A stretch of 64,000 nucleotides of DNA from Trifolium pratense. Lineage: Eukaryota; Streptophyta; Magnoliopsida; Fabales; Fabaceae. The notes under the pieces are model-generated. The model had not been told where the DNA came from and did no database searches. It saw nothing but the letters and a program-made list of their open reading frames with translations. Below are positions 25,201 to 35,859 of the stretch, one piece after another. A program made the position numbers and the translations under genes. Where the stretch lies: assembly GCF_020283565.1 (NCBI RefSeq), contig NC_060064.1, positions 15,954,337-16,018,336 of the forward strand, given 5' to 3'. Position 1 is the stretch's first letter. Every line of letters begins with the position of its first letter.

Positions 25201-26719
25201 AGAAGCTAGCCATCATCAGCTAAAGGATTCAATTTCAATTCAAATTCAAATCAGATACAAATATGAGTAAGGTTGAGAAATCGAACCTTCCCGTTTTTGA
25301 GAATTATTCTCAGCAGGAGGCTTTTTTTCCGATGTTGCAGACAAATCCAAGCGCCTGCATGCATCAGAGGGTAATGCAGTTGTGGCTCTTTGTTGCAATC
25401 TACTGATTGATTGCAAAACTAAAGGAGATTTCACGTGTTTGCTTCCACTCTGATTGCCCATCTGCTTTGACTCATGAAACCCTTTAAGTGATAGAATGCA
25501 ATCAACAATTTTTCCTGCTGATCCATTCTCTACACTTTCCTGAAAACAAATACCAGCATACTTGTTCAAATTCAAACACACTAATTTAAAACCAAAAGCT
25601 TAACAGCAACTAGATATATCTAGGTTTCAAAACATAAGTCATGACCATTGACCACAATCTAGGCCGCAACATCAATAATTTCTCGATGACCACAATGCGA
25701 CCTCAATTGAGGCCGCATTAGCCACATTTGACCATGATCCGTTGCTAATTGCTATATGAAAATGATAATGTGAAAGTCATTCAAAACCTTGAATTTATCC
25801 AAATTTACTAATAAAGCACTAGTTTTTTTTTTTTCTTTTCTTTTTTCCATTTCCATGACACTATTTGCTCACACATGAAAACAAGCACAATGGCATTTGG
25901 ACATGTATATGGAATGGAACATAAATTACATACCCTTTCGAGATCAGAAGCTTCGAAAGCTGGAACCTTTAATTCTGCAGCAGCATCCAGAAAGTTTCTG
26001 ACATTTTCAAAATACTGATAAGCTGGCAAAGGCTGGGAATCCCATGTAAGTGATTGCAATGGCACTTGATTATCCACAACCTTACAAAAACAACATCAAA
26101 TGTAAGCATTTATGGCAAAAGTAAAAATCCAATGGCAAATTCAAACAATCAAATTCAAATGTCAAATGTCAAATCTTATCTTAATCTTAAGTATACAAAA
26201 ATAACATCACACATATTATAAGCATTTATGGCAAAATTAAAATGAAATATCAAATTCAACCTGTCAAAACATGTAATTAATCATTGATCACTAATCATTC
26301 CATAATTATAGAATCAAAATGCAATACCTTTGGCACTGCACCTGGATGAATCTTGTTAATAGCCTTACAAAGAATCAAACCATTTCTCAAGCAAGAAACA
26401 AGATCTCTCTCAGTTGGTTGATTTGATATTCCAAGAGGACCCACTTGATTTTCAAGCCATTGTGTTGCCTCATAACGTCTCCAAGCTACACAATTCAAAT
26501 CAACATTGCATCAAAATGGAAACATAATTAATCAAAATAAATAATTTAAAAAAAAAACTTTTTTTTTTTTTGCATAATCAACATAATCAATGTAATGATG
26601 AAAAAGATTGAATTGAATTGGGGGAAAATGAAAATTGAAAACTTACTTGCTTCTTCAGCTTTTCTTGAAGCCATAGTGAAATCATGAACACCACTTCTTG
26701 AACAATTCTCCATGATGAT
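19280..26719 (-). CDS. Kinesin-14 family protein with N-terminal calponin-homology domain
   Basis: Nineteen exons on the minus strand: 26647-26719, 26328-26485, 25934-26080, 25287-25539, 23890-23993, 23721-23792, 23105-23212, 22901-22975, 22689-22770, 22491-22586, 22207-22380, 21991-22097, 21651-21829, 21343-21504, 20986-21236, 20709-20872, 19968-20608, 19681-19868, 19280-19353. Phases agree and sum to 3108 nt, about 1035 aa. Domains: CH (about residues 25-135, [10 protein letters not shown]...[11 protein letters not shown]), a Cys motif ([15 protein letters not shown]), coiled coil, minus-end neck ([11 protein letters not shown]), then motor to about 715 with P-loop [11 protein letters not shown], switch I NNRSSRSH and switch [22 protein letters not shown]. 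It is a minus-end microtubule motor with a likely actin-binding head, as in plant CH-kinesins. The basic tail repeats RR-x-S-[LI]. All splice sites are GT-AG except the AT-AC intron 13. Likely functional. Start is the first in-frame ATG; 26713 is an alternative. Confidence 0.92.
21505..21650 (-). other. U12-type AT-AC intron in the kinesin motor domain
   Basis: On the minus strand the intron begins ATATCCTTTTTC, a perfect minor-spliceosome 5' site, and ends CTCAC. A branch-site-like TCCTTAAT lies about 10-12 nt before the AC end. Removing exactly this segment joins TENK to LEIRSC, the conserved motor order after VRDLL. No GT donor in the right frame lies near the junction. Confidence 0.88.
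24384..24932 (-). mobile_element. Small non-autonomous Helitron in kinesin intron 4
   Basis: On the minus strand it begins TCTTTTATATTATAAG at 24932 and ends CTAG at 24384, with hairpin GACCCATGCACCGCATGGGT just before the end. The flanks are A and T, the expected Helitron target with no duplication. Its 5' terminus matches the larger Helitron ending at 35023. It is 549 bp with no coding sequence, in the 1293-bp intron between exons 4 and 5. Confidence 0.85.
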
Positions 26720-27392
26720 CATCAACAATCAACAATCAAAATCAACAACAATAGAAGAAAAAACAAGAAATCTTTGTTCTGTGAAAATTGATCACAGAGT
26801 GAAAAACAATGAAACGCAAAATTGCATTTTTCTTCGAAGCTGAAGAATGAAAAGAGAAAAAAAATGAAATTATGATTTGTGAAGTTGGAATGGGACAGTG
26901 TTATTTTGCTTTGGTTCGGATTATAGTGAGGGTTTAGGTTCGGGTTACGAAGCTTAGGTACAGAATCGTAACGTTGGGTTGAATTTGAATTCAAATTGGT
27001 AGGGCACGTTGGACTGAAGGATCATTTCCGTTCGTTGGATATACAAACTCAATTGATCCAGCGGTGTTTGTTTTTCTTGTATTTGTGAAGTTCTCAATTT
27101 CGGTTCAAAAATGACTTATGGTATAAAATTATGAGATATTTGACTGAATATTCTATGAATTGTTTAGTAAAAATGACACTATAGTTTGATTTGATTAGGG
27201 CGAATACATTCTTTTTTAGGGGATTATTATAATATTAGCTAATTTTAGTATATATAGTATATCTATGGAAATTTCATAAAAAAAGAAAGAAAGTGTATTT
27301 ATTTATGGATCCTTTATTTATATATGGAAATAAAATAAAATCTTTGATTTTTTTTTTGTGTGGATAATTTGACAATTAACCATTATAATAAA
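26720..27392. other. 5' flank of the kinesin gene
   Basis: AT-rich upstream and leader sequence; no other gene seen. It runs up to the Helitron-like end at 27393. No unambiguous TATA box could be assigned. Confidence 0.5.
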
Positions 27393-28610
27393 CTAGTGGC
27401 CAAACGGGCACGTTCCGTGCCCGTTTGTGTGATCCGTATTTTTTATTCTGCTAACGTGTATATATTTGACTATTATGAGTGGAAAAAAATCATTTAAAAA
27501 ATACACACATTGTAGTAGAAATAAGACAAAAAAAATTCAGCACCATAAGTAATACAAAAAACTTAAAAAACAAACATGTTAGCAATAGAAACCAAAGAAG
27601 AAGCTATTAAACCACTTGAAAAATATAAACATTGTAGCATAAATTGAAAGAGAAAAGAAAATAAAAATTCTATTCTTTTTCTCAAATACTCCAATAGAAA
27701 GCACTTGCTCCACGTATATGTTTGTTGATCCCATGATCATACATTAATTTGTGAAGACAAACATTCACATTATCCATACTTGAATGAAACTTTGGATAGA
27801 AAATTGCATCATACAAAAATAAACGTTCACATTTACTCCTTTTTTTTTTGTCATCGACAATGCTGCTTAACATGAAGGTTGAATATAAATTCAATCAAGA
27901 GTTAACAAAACATCACTAAAATGTAAGGACTTGATATTCTTATATACAACTTTAATCATGAGGTAATTCAAGAGATGAATAATCTTATATTTTTCATCCA
28001 ACCATGACATAAAGGAATGATTTAACACGCCATAAAGGCAAAAAATTACAAATAATATACTACTAAGAAAATGCACTTGTTTGACCCTATAAAAAAATGC
28101 ACATGTTAATTTAAAATATGCTCACAGCTACTCATAACATTTGTTTGTTCACGCCATTATTTTCTTCACCATCTTCATTGTGAGTGATTTGAGACTGCAA
28201 TTTCCTATTGAACTTATATTTAAAGAAAACAACAACCTATAGTATTGATTTGATAAATTATTCCAAAGTGGATTGTTAAAATATTTAAAAGGAAAAGGGC
28301 TAACATTTTATCAAGTAGTCAATTCTCACGTACACAACTTAAAAAAATTCCTCCTATGCATGATAAACTTTATGAAATCAAGAAATATTATACTTTTTGA
28401 ACATTAGATTTACTCAACAAAAAAAAATCAATTTTTTTTTATTGAATAGGAAAAGTAACTAAAAATTGAGTAGTACTAAAAGAAAGACAAATAATAAGAC
28501 AACATAAGAAACTCATTAAATCAATCGAAAAATACAAAGAAAAACATGTACATCTTTCACATCATTATAGAAGACTACTTTTTTATCTCCCACTCTCGCT
28601 CTTTGTCTAT
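27393..28610 (-). repeat. Left arm of the inverted repeat, hairpin present
   Basis: Retains the hairpin and CTAG end. It also preserves the undisrupted GATGTACA site (about 28550-28557) that is split by a hAT-like insertion in the other arm. Confidence 0.85.
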
Positions 28611-29211
28611 AATTATAATTAGATATTTCAATTATAATGCAATCATTTCATTCATTTTTTTACTTTTAATTATAAAAAACTCATTATATTGAACTATTCA
28701 TTTGTTTTTCTCAACGTTGTTATTTTGTTTTTCTTACCGTAACTTTTCTTTCTTTTGCAAAAAATAAAAATCAGTAGTGTTCTTTTTATTCAAATTCTTT
28801 TCATTGAATTTTGATTTGAATCTTGATGTAAACCGTATTTGGGATGACCTTTTTATTTTACTTTAAATGTTTTGGTGTGAACAAATTTTTTTCTCCCGAA
28901 TTTAAAGTTTGAGAGTTGAGTATGTGGTATCAAACATTTAAAATTTATATTAGATTACTATTGGTTAAGTTTTCATTTTTAATTTTCATGTTGAATTGAT
29001 TGACATGTGTATATTTTTTTCTTTAGTCAAACCTGACAGAACGTTAATTTCTTTTGATATTATAAAAGGAAATTTTGAGACTAATGGTGCATGAAAAACA
29101 AAGGTAATTAAAGAGAAAAGTAATAATTAACTACCATAAAAGAGATGACTCAGGAGAAACAATTGAAGGATTGGAATGGAGACGACGGGTGGAGGCAACA
29201 AATACAAAAAT
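28611..29211. other. Unique spacer of the inverted repeat
   Basis: Single-copy AT-rich spacer between the two arms. No gene recognised and no Helitron TC-type 5' terminus could be assigned confidently within it. Confidence 0.5.
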
Positions 29212-31067
29212 ATAGACAAAGAGCGAGAGTGGGAGATAAAAAAGTAGTCTTCTATAATGATGTGAAAGATGTACATAGGGGTGCTCGCGGTTCGGTTTGG
29301 ATCGGTTTTGAGGCAAAAACTCATCCGATCCAAAAATAAATTCATTTGCGGTTTGGTTCGGTTTTGGATGACAAATAAAAAAAATCCTATCCAATCCAAT
29401 CCAATATTATGCGGTTTAATTTGGATCGGTTTTTGGATATCCAAATTATAAATTGTAATTTTTTTTAATAAATATAAATATTATAAAAAACGCTACAAAA
29501 TAATAGTTTGACATTTTTGACAAAATAAATATTAAGTTTAATGTAAAATATAACATATAATATATTGAAAATTAATATTTTAGAATGACAATTACCAATT
29601 ATATTCGAAACATATAAAAAGTAAAATAAAAATAGATTAAATTAAACTAACATATAGTATTAACAAAATTTAAAATGAAAAAAAAGGTTAATGCAATATA
29701 TATATTTATACTAATAAAAAGATAAATAAATATTAAAATATATGTATGCGGTTTGGTTCGGTTTGGATCGGTTTTAAGAAATCAACCCAAAATCCGATCC
29801 GATCCAGCGGTTTTCACAAAAGAACATCCAAACACATCCAAAAAACTTCGGTTTTTTGCGGTTTTCGGTTTTTTTGGATCGGTTCTCGGTTTTTATTTGG
29901 ATTGGTTTGGATTTGAGCACCCCTAGATGTACATGTTTTTCTTTGTATTTTTCGATTGATTTAATGAGTTTCTTATGTTGTCTTATTATTTATCTTTCTT
30001 TTAGTACTACTCAATTTTTAGTTACTTTTCCTATTCAATAAAAAAAAAATTGATTTTTTTTTGTTGAGTAAATCTAATGTTCAAAAAGTATAATATTTCT
30101 TGATTTCATAAAGTTTATCATGCATAGGAGGAATTTTTTTAAGTTGTGTACGTGAGAATTGACTACTTGATAAAATGTTAGCCCTTTTCCTTTTAAATAT
30201 TTTAACAATCCACTTTGGAATAATTTATCAAATCAATACTATAGGTTGTTGTTTTCTTTAAATATAAGTTCAATAGGAAATTGCAGTCTCAAATCACTCA
30301 CAATGAAGATGGTGAAGAAAATAATGGCGTGAACAAACAAATGTTATGAGTAGCTGTGAGCATATTTTAAATTAACATGTGCATTTTTTTATAGGGTCAA
30401 ACAAGTGCATTTTCATAGTAGTATATTATTTGTAATTTTTTGCCTTTATGGCGTGTTAAATCATTCCTTTATGTCATGGTTGGATGAAAAATATAAGATT
30501 ATTCATCTCTTGAATTACCTCATGATTAAAGTTGTATATAAGAATATCAAGTCCTTACATTTTAGTGATGTTTTGTTAACTCTTGATTGAATTTATATTC
30601 AACCTTCATGTTAAGCAGCATTGTCGATGACAAAAAAAAAAGGAGTAAATGTGAACGTTTATTTTTGTAGGATGCAATTTTCTATCCAAAGTTTCATTCA
30701 AGTATGGATAATGTGAATGTTTGTCTTCACAAATTAATGTATGATCATGGGATCAACAAACATATACGTGGAGCAAGTACTTTCTATTGGAGTATTTGGG
30801 AAAAAGAATAGAATTTTTATTTTCTTTTCTCTTTCAATTTATGCTACAATGTTTATATTTTTCAAGTGGTTTAATAGCTTCTTCTTTGGTTTCTATTGCT
30901 AACATGTTTGTTTTTTAAGTTTTTTGTATTACTTATGGTGCTGAATTTTTTTTGTCTTATTTCTACTACAATGTGTGTATTTTTTAAATGATTTTTTTCC
31001 ACTCATAATAGTCAAATATATACACGTTAGCAGAATAAAAAATACGGATCACACAAACGGCCACTAG
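29212..31067 (+). repeat. Right arm of the inverted repeat, hairpin missing
   Basis: Matches the left arm in reverse complement but reads ACAAACGGCCACTAG where the left arm has about 21 extra bases forming the terminal hairpin. Interrupted at 29276-29925 by a hAT-like element. Confidence 0.85.
29276..29925. mobile_element. Non-autonomous hAT-like element
   Basis: The ends are TAGGGGTGCTC and GAGCACCCCTA, flanked by an 8-bp duplication GATGTACA (29268-29275 and 29926-29933). Subterminal regions repeat GCGGTTTGGTTCGG and TTGGATCGG motifs in both orientations. No transposase reading frame. The left arm of the surrounding inverted repeat supplies the empty site. Confidence 0.9.
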
Positions 31068-32307
31068 TCCTCAATTCTCTTTAAGTTATAACAAATAAGT
31101 CCTTCCGCCAAGTTTGGCCGTTAAACATGCTTACTTGTGGCGTTAAACAGTGATGTGTCATTCCATATCACATTTCACATGTGCAAGGACATTTGATAGG
31201 AAATTTTGATTATTAAAAAAAAATTCAAAAAGAAAATTCAAAAAGAAAAAATTCAAAAACCGAAAAAAAGAACAATTTGAGATCCATTGCCACTATTTAT
31301 CTTAGAATAAACAAAACAAACCAATTCGTCACTGCCATAAAATTAAGAGAGCTTATCAAACAACTCCACCACCATCACATCTTCACCACCATCACATTTG
31401 ATGCATCAATTCCAGACTCTATTCGTTTCAACTTTTTTGAACACTTTTATCACCGGATTGCTATCTCGGGGAATAAAAGTTTATTGTACTTGGTCAGAAG
31501 GATTATGGGCGGAGAAACAATGCATGTGAACAGTGGTTGTGCGGGAGGTTTGTACTTGAAAGACCTTTGATGCTCAAGTAAAAATGTGCGTGAAGTATAA
31601 GGCTTAAGAGTACTTGATCCCTTTGCATGAAAGAGATATATAGCTTCAGCGCGGATCCATGACTGTTAATGAGAGGGAAAATGTGACAACCTCGATTCTA
31701 ATGGTTGTTGGAATAACAGTTTAGATGCCATGATTGACATTAAACACCAATCATTTCGATGTAGGCCGTTACATAAATAGAGAGCTTTGTGACTGTTGGG
31801 TGGGATGTGTGGTCTTGGACCAACATGTAATTAGGCCGAACACCGCGTTGAGTTTGACCGAGCACGACACCGAGTTAGACTCAGGCCCAGTCCAAAACAA
31901 AAGTTACAATGCTTGTTAAAATGACGTTGTTTAGAAACAAAATTAAATTGTAATGAGTAATGAGAATAGTATAAGGAGAGTGACTTGATATTCTTAAACT
32001 CTGCCTCCAACAACAAGACTCTTCATCTAAAAATTAATTTATATTAAGTATATAAAAAAATAAATATGAATATAAATGTTTACGTATTAACTACATAAAA
32101 GTCATTAGGTTTGGTAGAAATTTGGGTAATATGCATGTGAATTCGCTCTGGTGTAAAAAAAACATATATTAAGTACATGAAAAACTAAACTTTTCATTGT
32201 TTTTTGGATTTGGCTTTGATTGAGCCCACAACAACTTTTTCAGTTTGTTCGGAGTGCAGCTTTGCTCCATTTTGGAAGGCTCCAATTATTCATTTTCATT
32301 GTATAAA
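31068..32307. other. Spacer with no recognised gene
   Basis: An open frame at 31277-31570 (97 codons, including FFEHFYHRIAISGNKSLLYL) has an ordinary amino-acid mix but no domain I recognise; it could be a gene fragment. The rest is AT-rich. Confidence 0.4.
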
Positions 32308-32470
32308 CTAGAAGATCAACCCGTGCAGTGCACAGGTCTGATTAGCTGTAAGATATATAATGATTAAATAAGATGTGATAATTCCAATAATGTAAGGTAT
32401 ATGAAAAAAGTTGAGTAACATTAAACGATAGTTCAATAATAATTTTGGATAAATATTCATACAAAGAAAA

Positions 32471-34266
32471 TTATGTTATATTACGGAAGACTTCTTTATA
32501 GACCACATTCGAAGTCTTAGTCGTATCTTCACGGTTGTCATCGATGATCAATATTTTTAATCCTTTTATAGAAGTAACTCTTGAAATTGCAACATACAAC
32601 TGACCATGTGAAAACACTGACGACGGAAGATATATCCCAACATGCTTTAAAGATTGTCCCCGACTCTTATTAATAGTCATCGCAAAAGAAATCATTATAG
32701 GAAATTGTCTCCGTTGAAATTTAAAATGAATTCTCACGTCAGATGGTGTCAGAGAAAATCTAGATATGAAAACCTGATCACCAATATTACTTCATGAAAT
32801 AATTTTTCCTTCAAGAGCACGTTATAGGAAATTGTCTCCGTTGAAATTTAAATTGAATTCTCACGTCAGATGGTGTCAGAGAAAATCTAGATATGAAAAC
32901 CTGATCACCAATATTACTTCATGAAATAATTTTTCCTTCAAGAGCACGTTTTCCCAATCTCGTAATAATAAGTCTTGTTCCATTGCATAATCCTAATTTT
33001 TTATTTAAATTCCTTAATAGCATAACTGGAACTCCAACTTTAAGTCTCAACTTGTGATTTGGAAGTCCAGACGTAGAAATTGTGTTCAAAAATTCGGGAG
33101 TATGAACATCATCAACTGTTTGGCCGTCTACATTTTGTGTGAGTGGAGTATCATAACTCAAATATGTTTTTTCTTCGTCAGGAATTAAATCTAACATATA
33201 ATCATTTATTGTGTTGATTATTAAATTTTTAGGAGCTAGTATAGCTCTATTTTTTAAATACGTTATATCATTCATGTTTTGTAAAAGTTGGGGATAAGTG
33301 TTTTCAACGATAGAAGCAAGAGGATCACATGAATTTGGAATCAATAAATTTGATGGAATGTCAAGTTCTAAATCATCGTCGTTGTCATCTCCAATTTCTC
33401 CATCGCCAACACCCAAAACTCATTCAGAAAACAATCTTCTTTGTTCAACGTCTGCACTCGAAGCACCACCGAGAAGCCTCGTGTTTTTACTCAATGTTAA
33501 AACTTCACAAAAATTCCAAAGAACCGAAGAATTAATAGTAGCATGAACAACTTCTGGCCTTGTACCTTTGGGTATTACTGATAGAATTTGTCTAAAATCT
33601 CTGCCAAAAACAACAACTTTTCCACCGAAGGGAATGTGTTTATTTTTTTCATCGACGGACTTGAGAATATCTTTTAAAGTTCGATCAACAGCTTCGAAAC
33701 AATGTATGTGCATCATTGGTGCTTCATCTCATATAATGAGCTTTGCTTTTTGTATTAATAATGCCAAAGGACTTTTAGGAACTATGGTACGTGTTGAAAA
33801 CTCGTCAACATTTAGAGGAATACAAAACCTTGAATGTGATGTTCTACCGCTAGGTATAAGCAATGCAGCGATCCCACTTGAGGCAACTGTTAAAACTATC
33901 TCACCTTTTGAGCGTAATGCGACTGACATGGCCCTCCAGATAAATGTCTTCCCTGTACCGCCATAACCATAAAGAAAAAACACACCAGGTTTGTTTTCGT
34001 TAACTCTTGTCATAATTGTGTCATATACTTTACGTTGCTCTGAAATCATAGTTGACATCAATCTAACATGTTCCTCAACTAATGATTGTTTGTTATAATT
34101 CAATTTGTCGTGTATTAAACTATTTTGTATATCAGGAACTAATGATGTGTCTGCTCTAGGCATTGAAGGATAATCTTTTAAACTCTTCCCACAACTACGT
34201 AACATCATCTCAATATCTGCTAGTGCATATTGTATCAGTTGATCATTGATTAATATTAAATCTGCA
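32471..34266 (-). pseudogene. PIF1-like helicase remnant of a Helitron
   Basis: Read on the minus strand, it starts after an acceptor-like TTGCAG (LILINDQLIQYALADIEMML), then Walker A GYGGTGKTFIWRAM, Walker B-type DEAPM, helicase blocks GRDFRQILSVIPKG and NHKLRLKVGVPVMLLRNLN, and the C-terminal block SFAMTINKSRGQSLKHVGIY...HGQLYVAISRVTS. In-frame TGA stops lie at 33729, 33420 and 32919; the first two replace tryptophan positions typical of the family (WDEAPM and the W after FSE). A 127-bp tandem duplication near 32697-32950 shifts frame. The Rep endonuclease and N-terminal helitron-like domains are missing. Confidence 0.88.
32697..32950. repeat. 127-bp tandem duplication inside the helicase pseudogene
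   Basis: Two adjacent near-identical copies of about 127 bp, each starting ATAGGAAATTGTCTCCG and running to TTCAAGAGCACGTT. The length is not a multiple of three, so it adds a frameshift. Confidence 0.9.
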
Positions 34267-35023
34267 ATGTTAAAATCAAAATAATGAATGTGATTAGTGA
34301 CATGACTATGGTTGTGTTTGGTGGTATTGCAAAAAAAAATTGATTTAGCAGAATTGAATTTGATAGATTTGATTTTTGCTAAAAATGAGTTAAACAGAAT
34401 TGATTTATGTTTTGATACATTAACGTAAAAATAAAGGGTATTTAAAAAAATATCAATTCTTTTTCCATTATTTTTTTTTTGACAAAATTCTTTTTCCAAA
34501 TTTAAAAAACTACAATTTAATAAACTGCATAATAAATAATTTAAAAAGTGATATAAGAAAGGTTACATGAGACATTGGGGAGACATTGAAATGTGAAAGA
34601 TGCTTTTTTTTTTAATAGATTTCAATATTGTTGGAGGTGTTATAGTATATATATATAACTTTCCAAATCTCACATGATAATTATTCTCTAAATTTATGAT
34701 CCGGTAGAAAAAAAAATCATTGATCAGGAAAAACATAAAAATATTTTGTGATGAATAATATAGTCAACAATAATTTTGATATGATATACTTTTAAAATTT
34801 ATGGTGCTTATCAATTATTGCACATAATTTTAATCGCAATTGGTATACTTGCCATAGTGGTTGGAAATATTTTCTTGCATTGAAGGGTTGCGGGTTTGAA
34901 TCCTAGTAAAGACAAAATTGTATTATTTTTTAATAAAAATTGCATGATAAAATGGAGGGAAAACATGGAAAACAAATTAGGGTTTATGGTTTGCTTGTGT
35001 ATACAAGCTTATAATATAAAAGA

Positions 35024-35859
35024 TAGGTGACATGTGGCAGAAAAATTAGAGATTTACTTTTGCCACCTACTAATTCTAGGGGGCGCCCTACAAAATTACC
35101 AAAATATCTCTATCTGTTACTTAAATAGCGGATTTTACGTTTAAAATCTTGAAAATTTCATGGTAGGATAATGTTTTTCTTTTGCTCAAAAATCCACTAC
35201 TTGAGTAGTGGATGTATAAAAATGAAAATTTTTCATCTTAGTGTTTTTTTTTTCCTTCCCAAATTTCACATTTTTTTAATGTCCTCTACTTAAGTAGAGG
35301 ACTTATCTAAAAATCTTGATTTTTCATGTATGATGTTTTTTTTTCCTCAAAAATCTCCTAGTTAAGTAGCCGATGTATAAAAATGAAAATTTTTCATGTT
35401 AGAGAGGTTTTTTTTTTCTTCAAATTTCACATTTTTATACCATCTGATAGTTAAAAAGCAAATTAATCTGCTACTTAAATAGAGAACTGGTAAAAATCTT
35501 GTAGAGTATTTTTTTCTCAAAATTTCTTATTTTTTATAACGTCCGTTACTTAAATAGCGAAAAAATAAAATCGGAAACTGCGCCGAGTAATTAGCCAGGT
35601 GTAAAAGTAATTGTCGAAAAATTAAGGAACGGTTTGAGATCAAAATACCATATTTTTTGTTCAGTAAATAACAGAAGAAGAAAAATTGCAACCCGTTTTC
35701 CTTTTCAATCATCTTCCATACTATAGTCATAGCCGCCGTCGTGGCCTCCACTTTCTCCGTCTGTTCCGTCAGCGATGCTTGCCATTTGCTACAAGATTCT
35801 GAATCACAGAAATTGAAGGCACTAGGCAGAGAAGCAGTAACTGGTTAGAGAAGACGAAA
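35024..35859. other. Upstream region of the DAR GTPase gene
   Basis: Contains the degenerate palindrome-bearing repeats at 35100-35560, then about 300 bp of promoter and leader sequence before the ATG at 35860. No other gene seen. Confidence 0.5.
35100..35560. repeat. Degenerate repeats with CTACTTAAGTAG-like palindromes
   Basis: About five imperfect units carry a palindromic core: CACTACTTGAGTAGTGG, CCTCTACTTAAGTAGAGG, CTAGTTAAGTAGCC and TTACTTAAATAGCG variants. Each is followed by ATGTATAAAAATGAAAATTT or TAAAAATCTTG and a T-rich run. Spacing is roughly 90-110 bp. Confidence 0.7.

Larger units (their letters stand above)
27393..31067. mobile_element. 3.7-kb inverted repeat with two outward Helitron-like 3' ends
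   Basis: The left arm 27393-28610 is the reverse complement of the right arm 29212-31067 (less a 650-bp insertion), around a 601-bp spacer. Both outer ends read GGCCACTAG followed by T on the outward strand, as at a Helitron 3' end. The left end has the subterminal hairpin (CGGGCACGGAACGTGCCCG); the right end lacks it. Arm lengths agree once insertion, its duplicated target and hairpin loss are counted. Only a few mismatches were seen. Matching 61-codon frames in the arms (27891-28076 and 30405-30590) have no known domain. Confidence 0.8.
32308..35023 (-). mobile_element. Internally deleted Helitron carrying a helicase remnant
   Basis: On the minus strand it starts TCTTTTATATTATAAGC at 35023 and ends CTAG at 32308, with a subterminal hairpin (ACCTGTGCACTGCACGGGT). 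The flanking bases are A and T. It is 2716 bp, far below the size of an autonomous plant Helitron: only the C-terminal PIF1-like helicase part of the Rep/helicase protein remains. Terminal sequences place it in the same family as 24384-24932. Confidence 0.85.

Noticed and set aside
29127..29444. Open frames on both strands spanning the hAT-like element end
   Set aside because: They cross the junction between the inverted-repeat arm and the element terminus, so they are chance frames.
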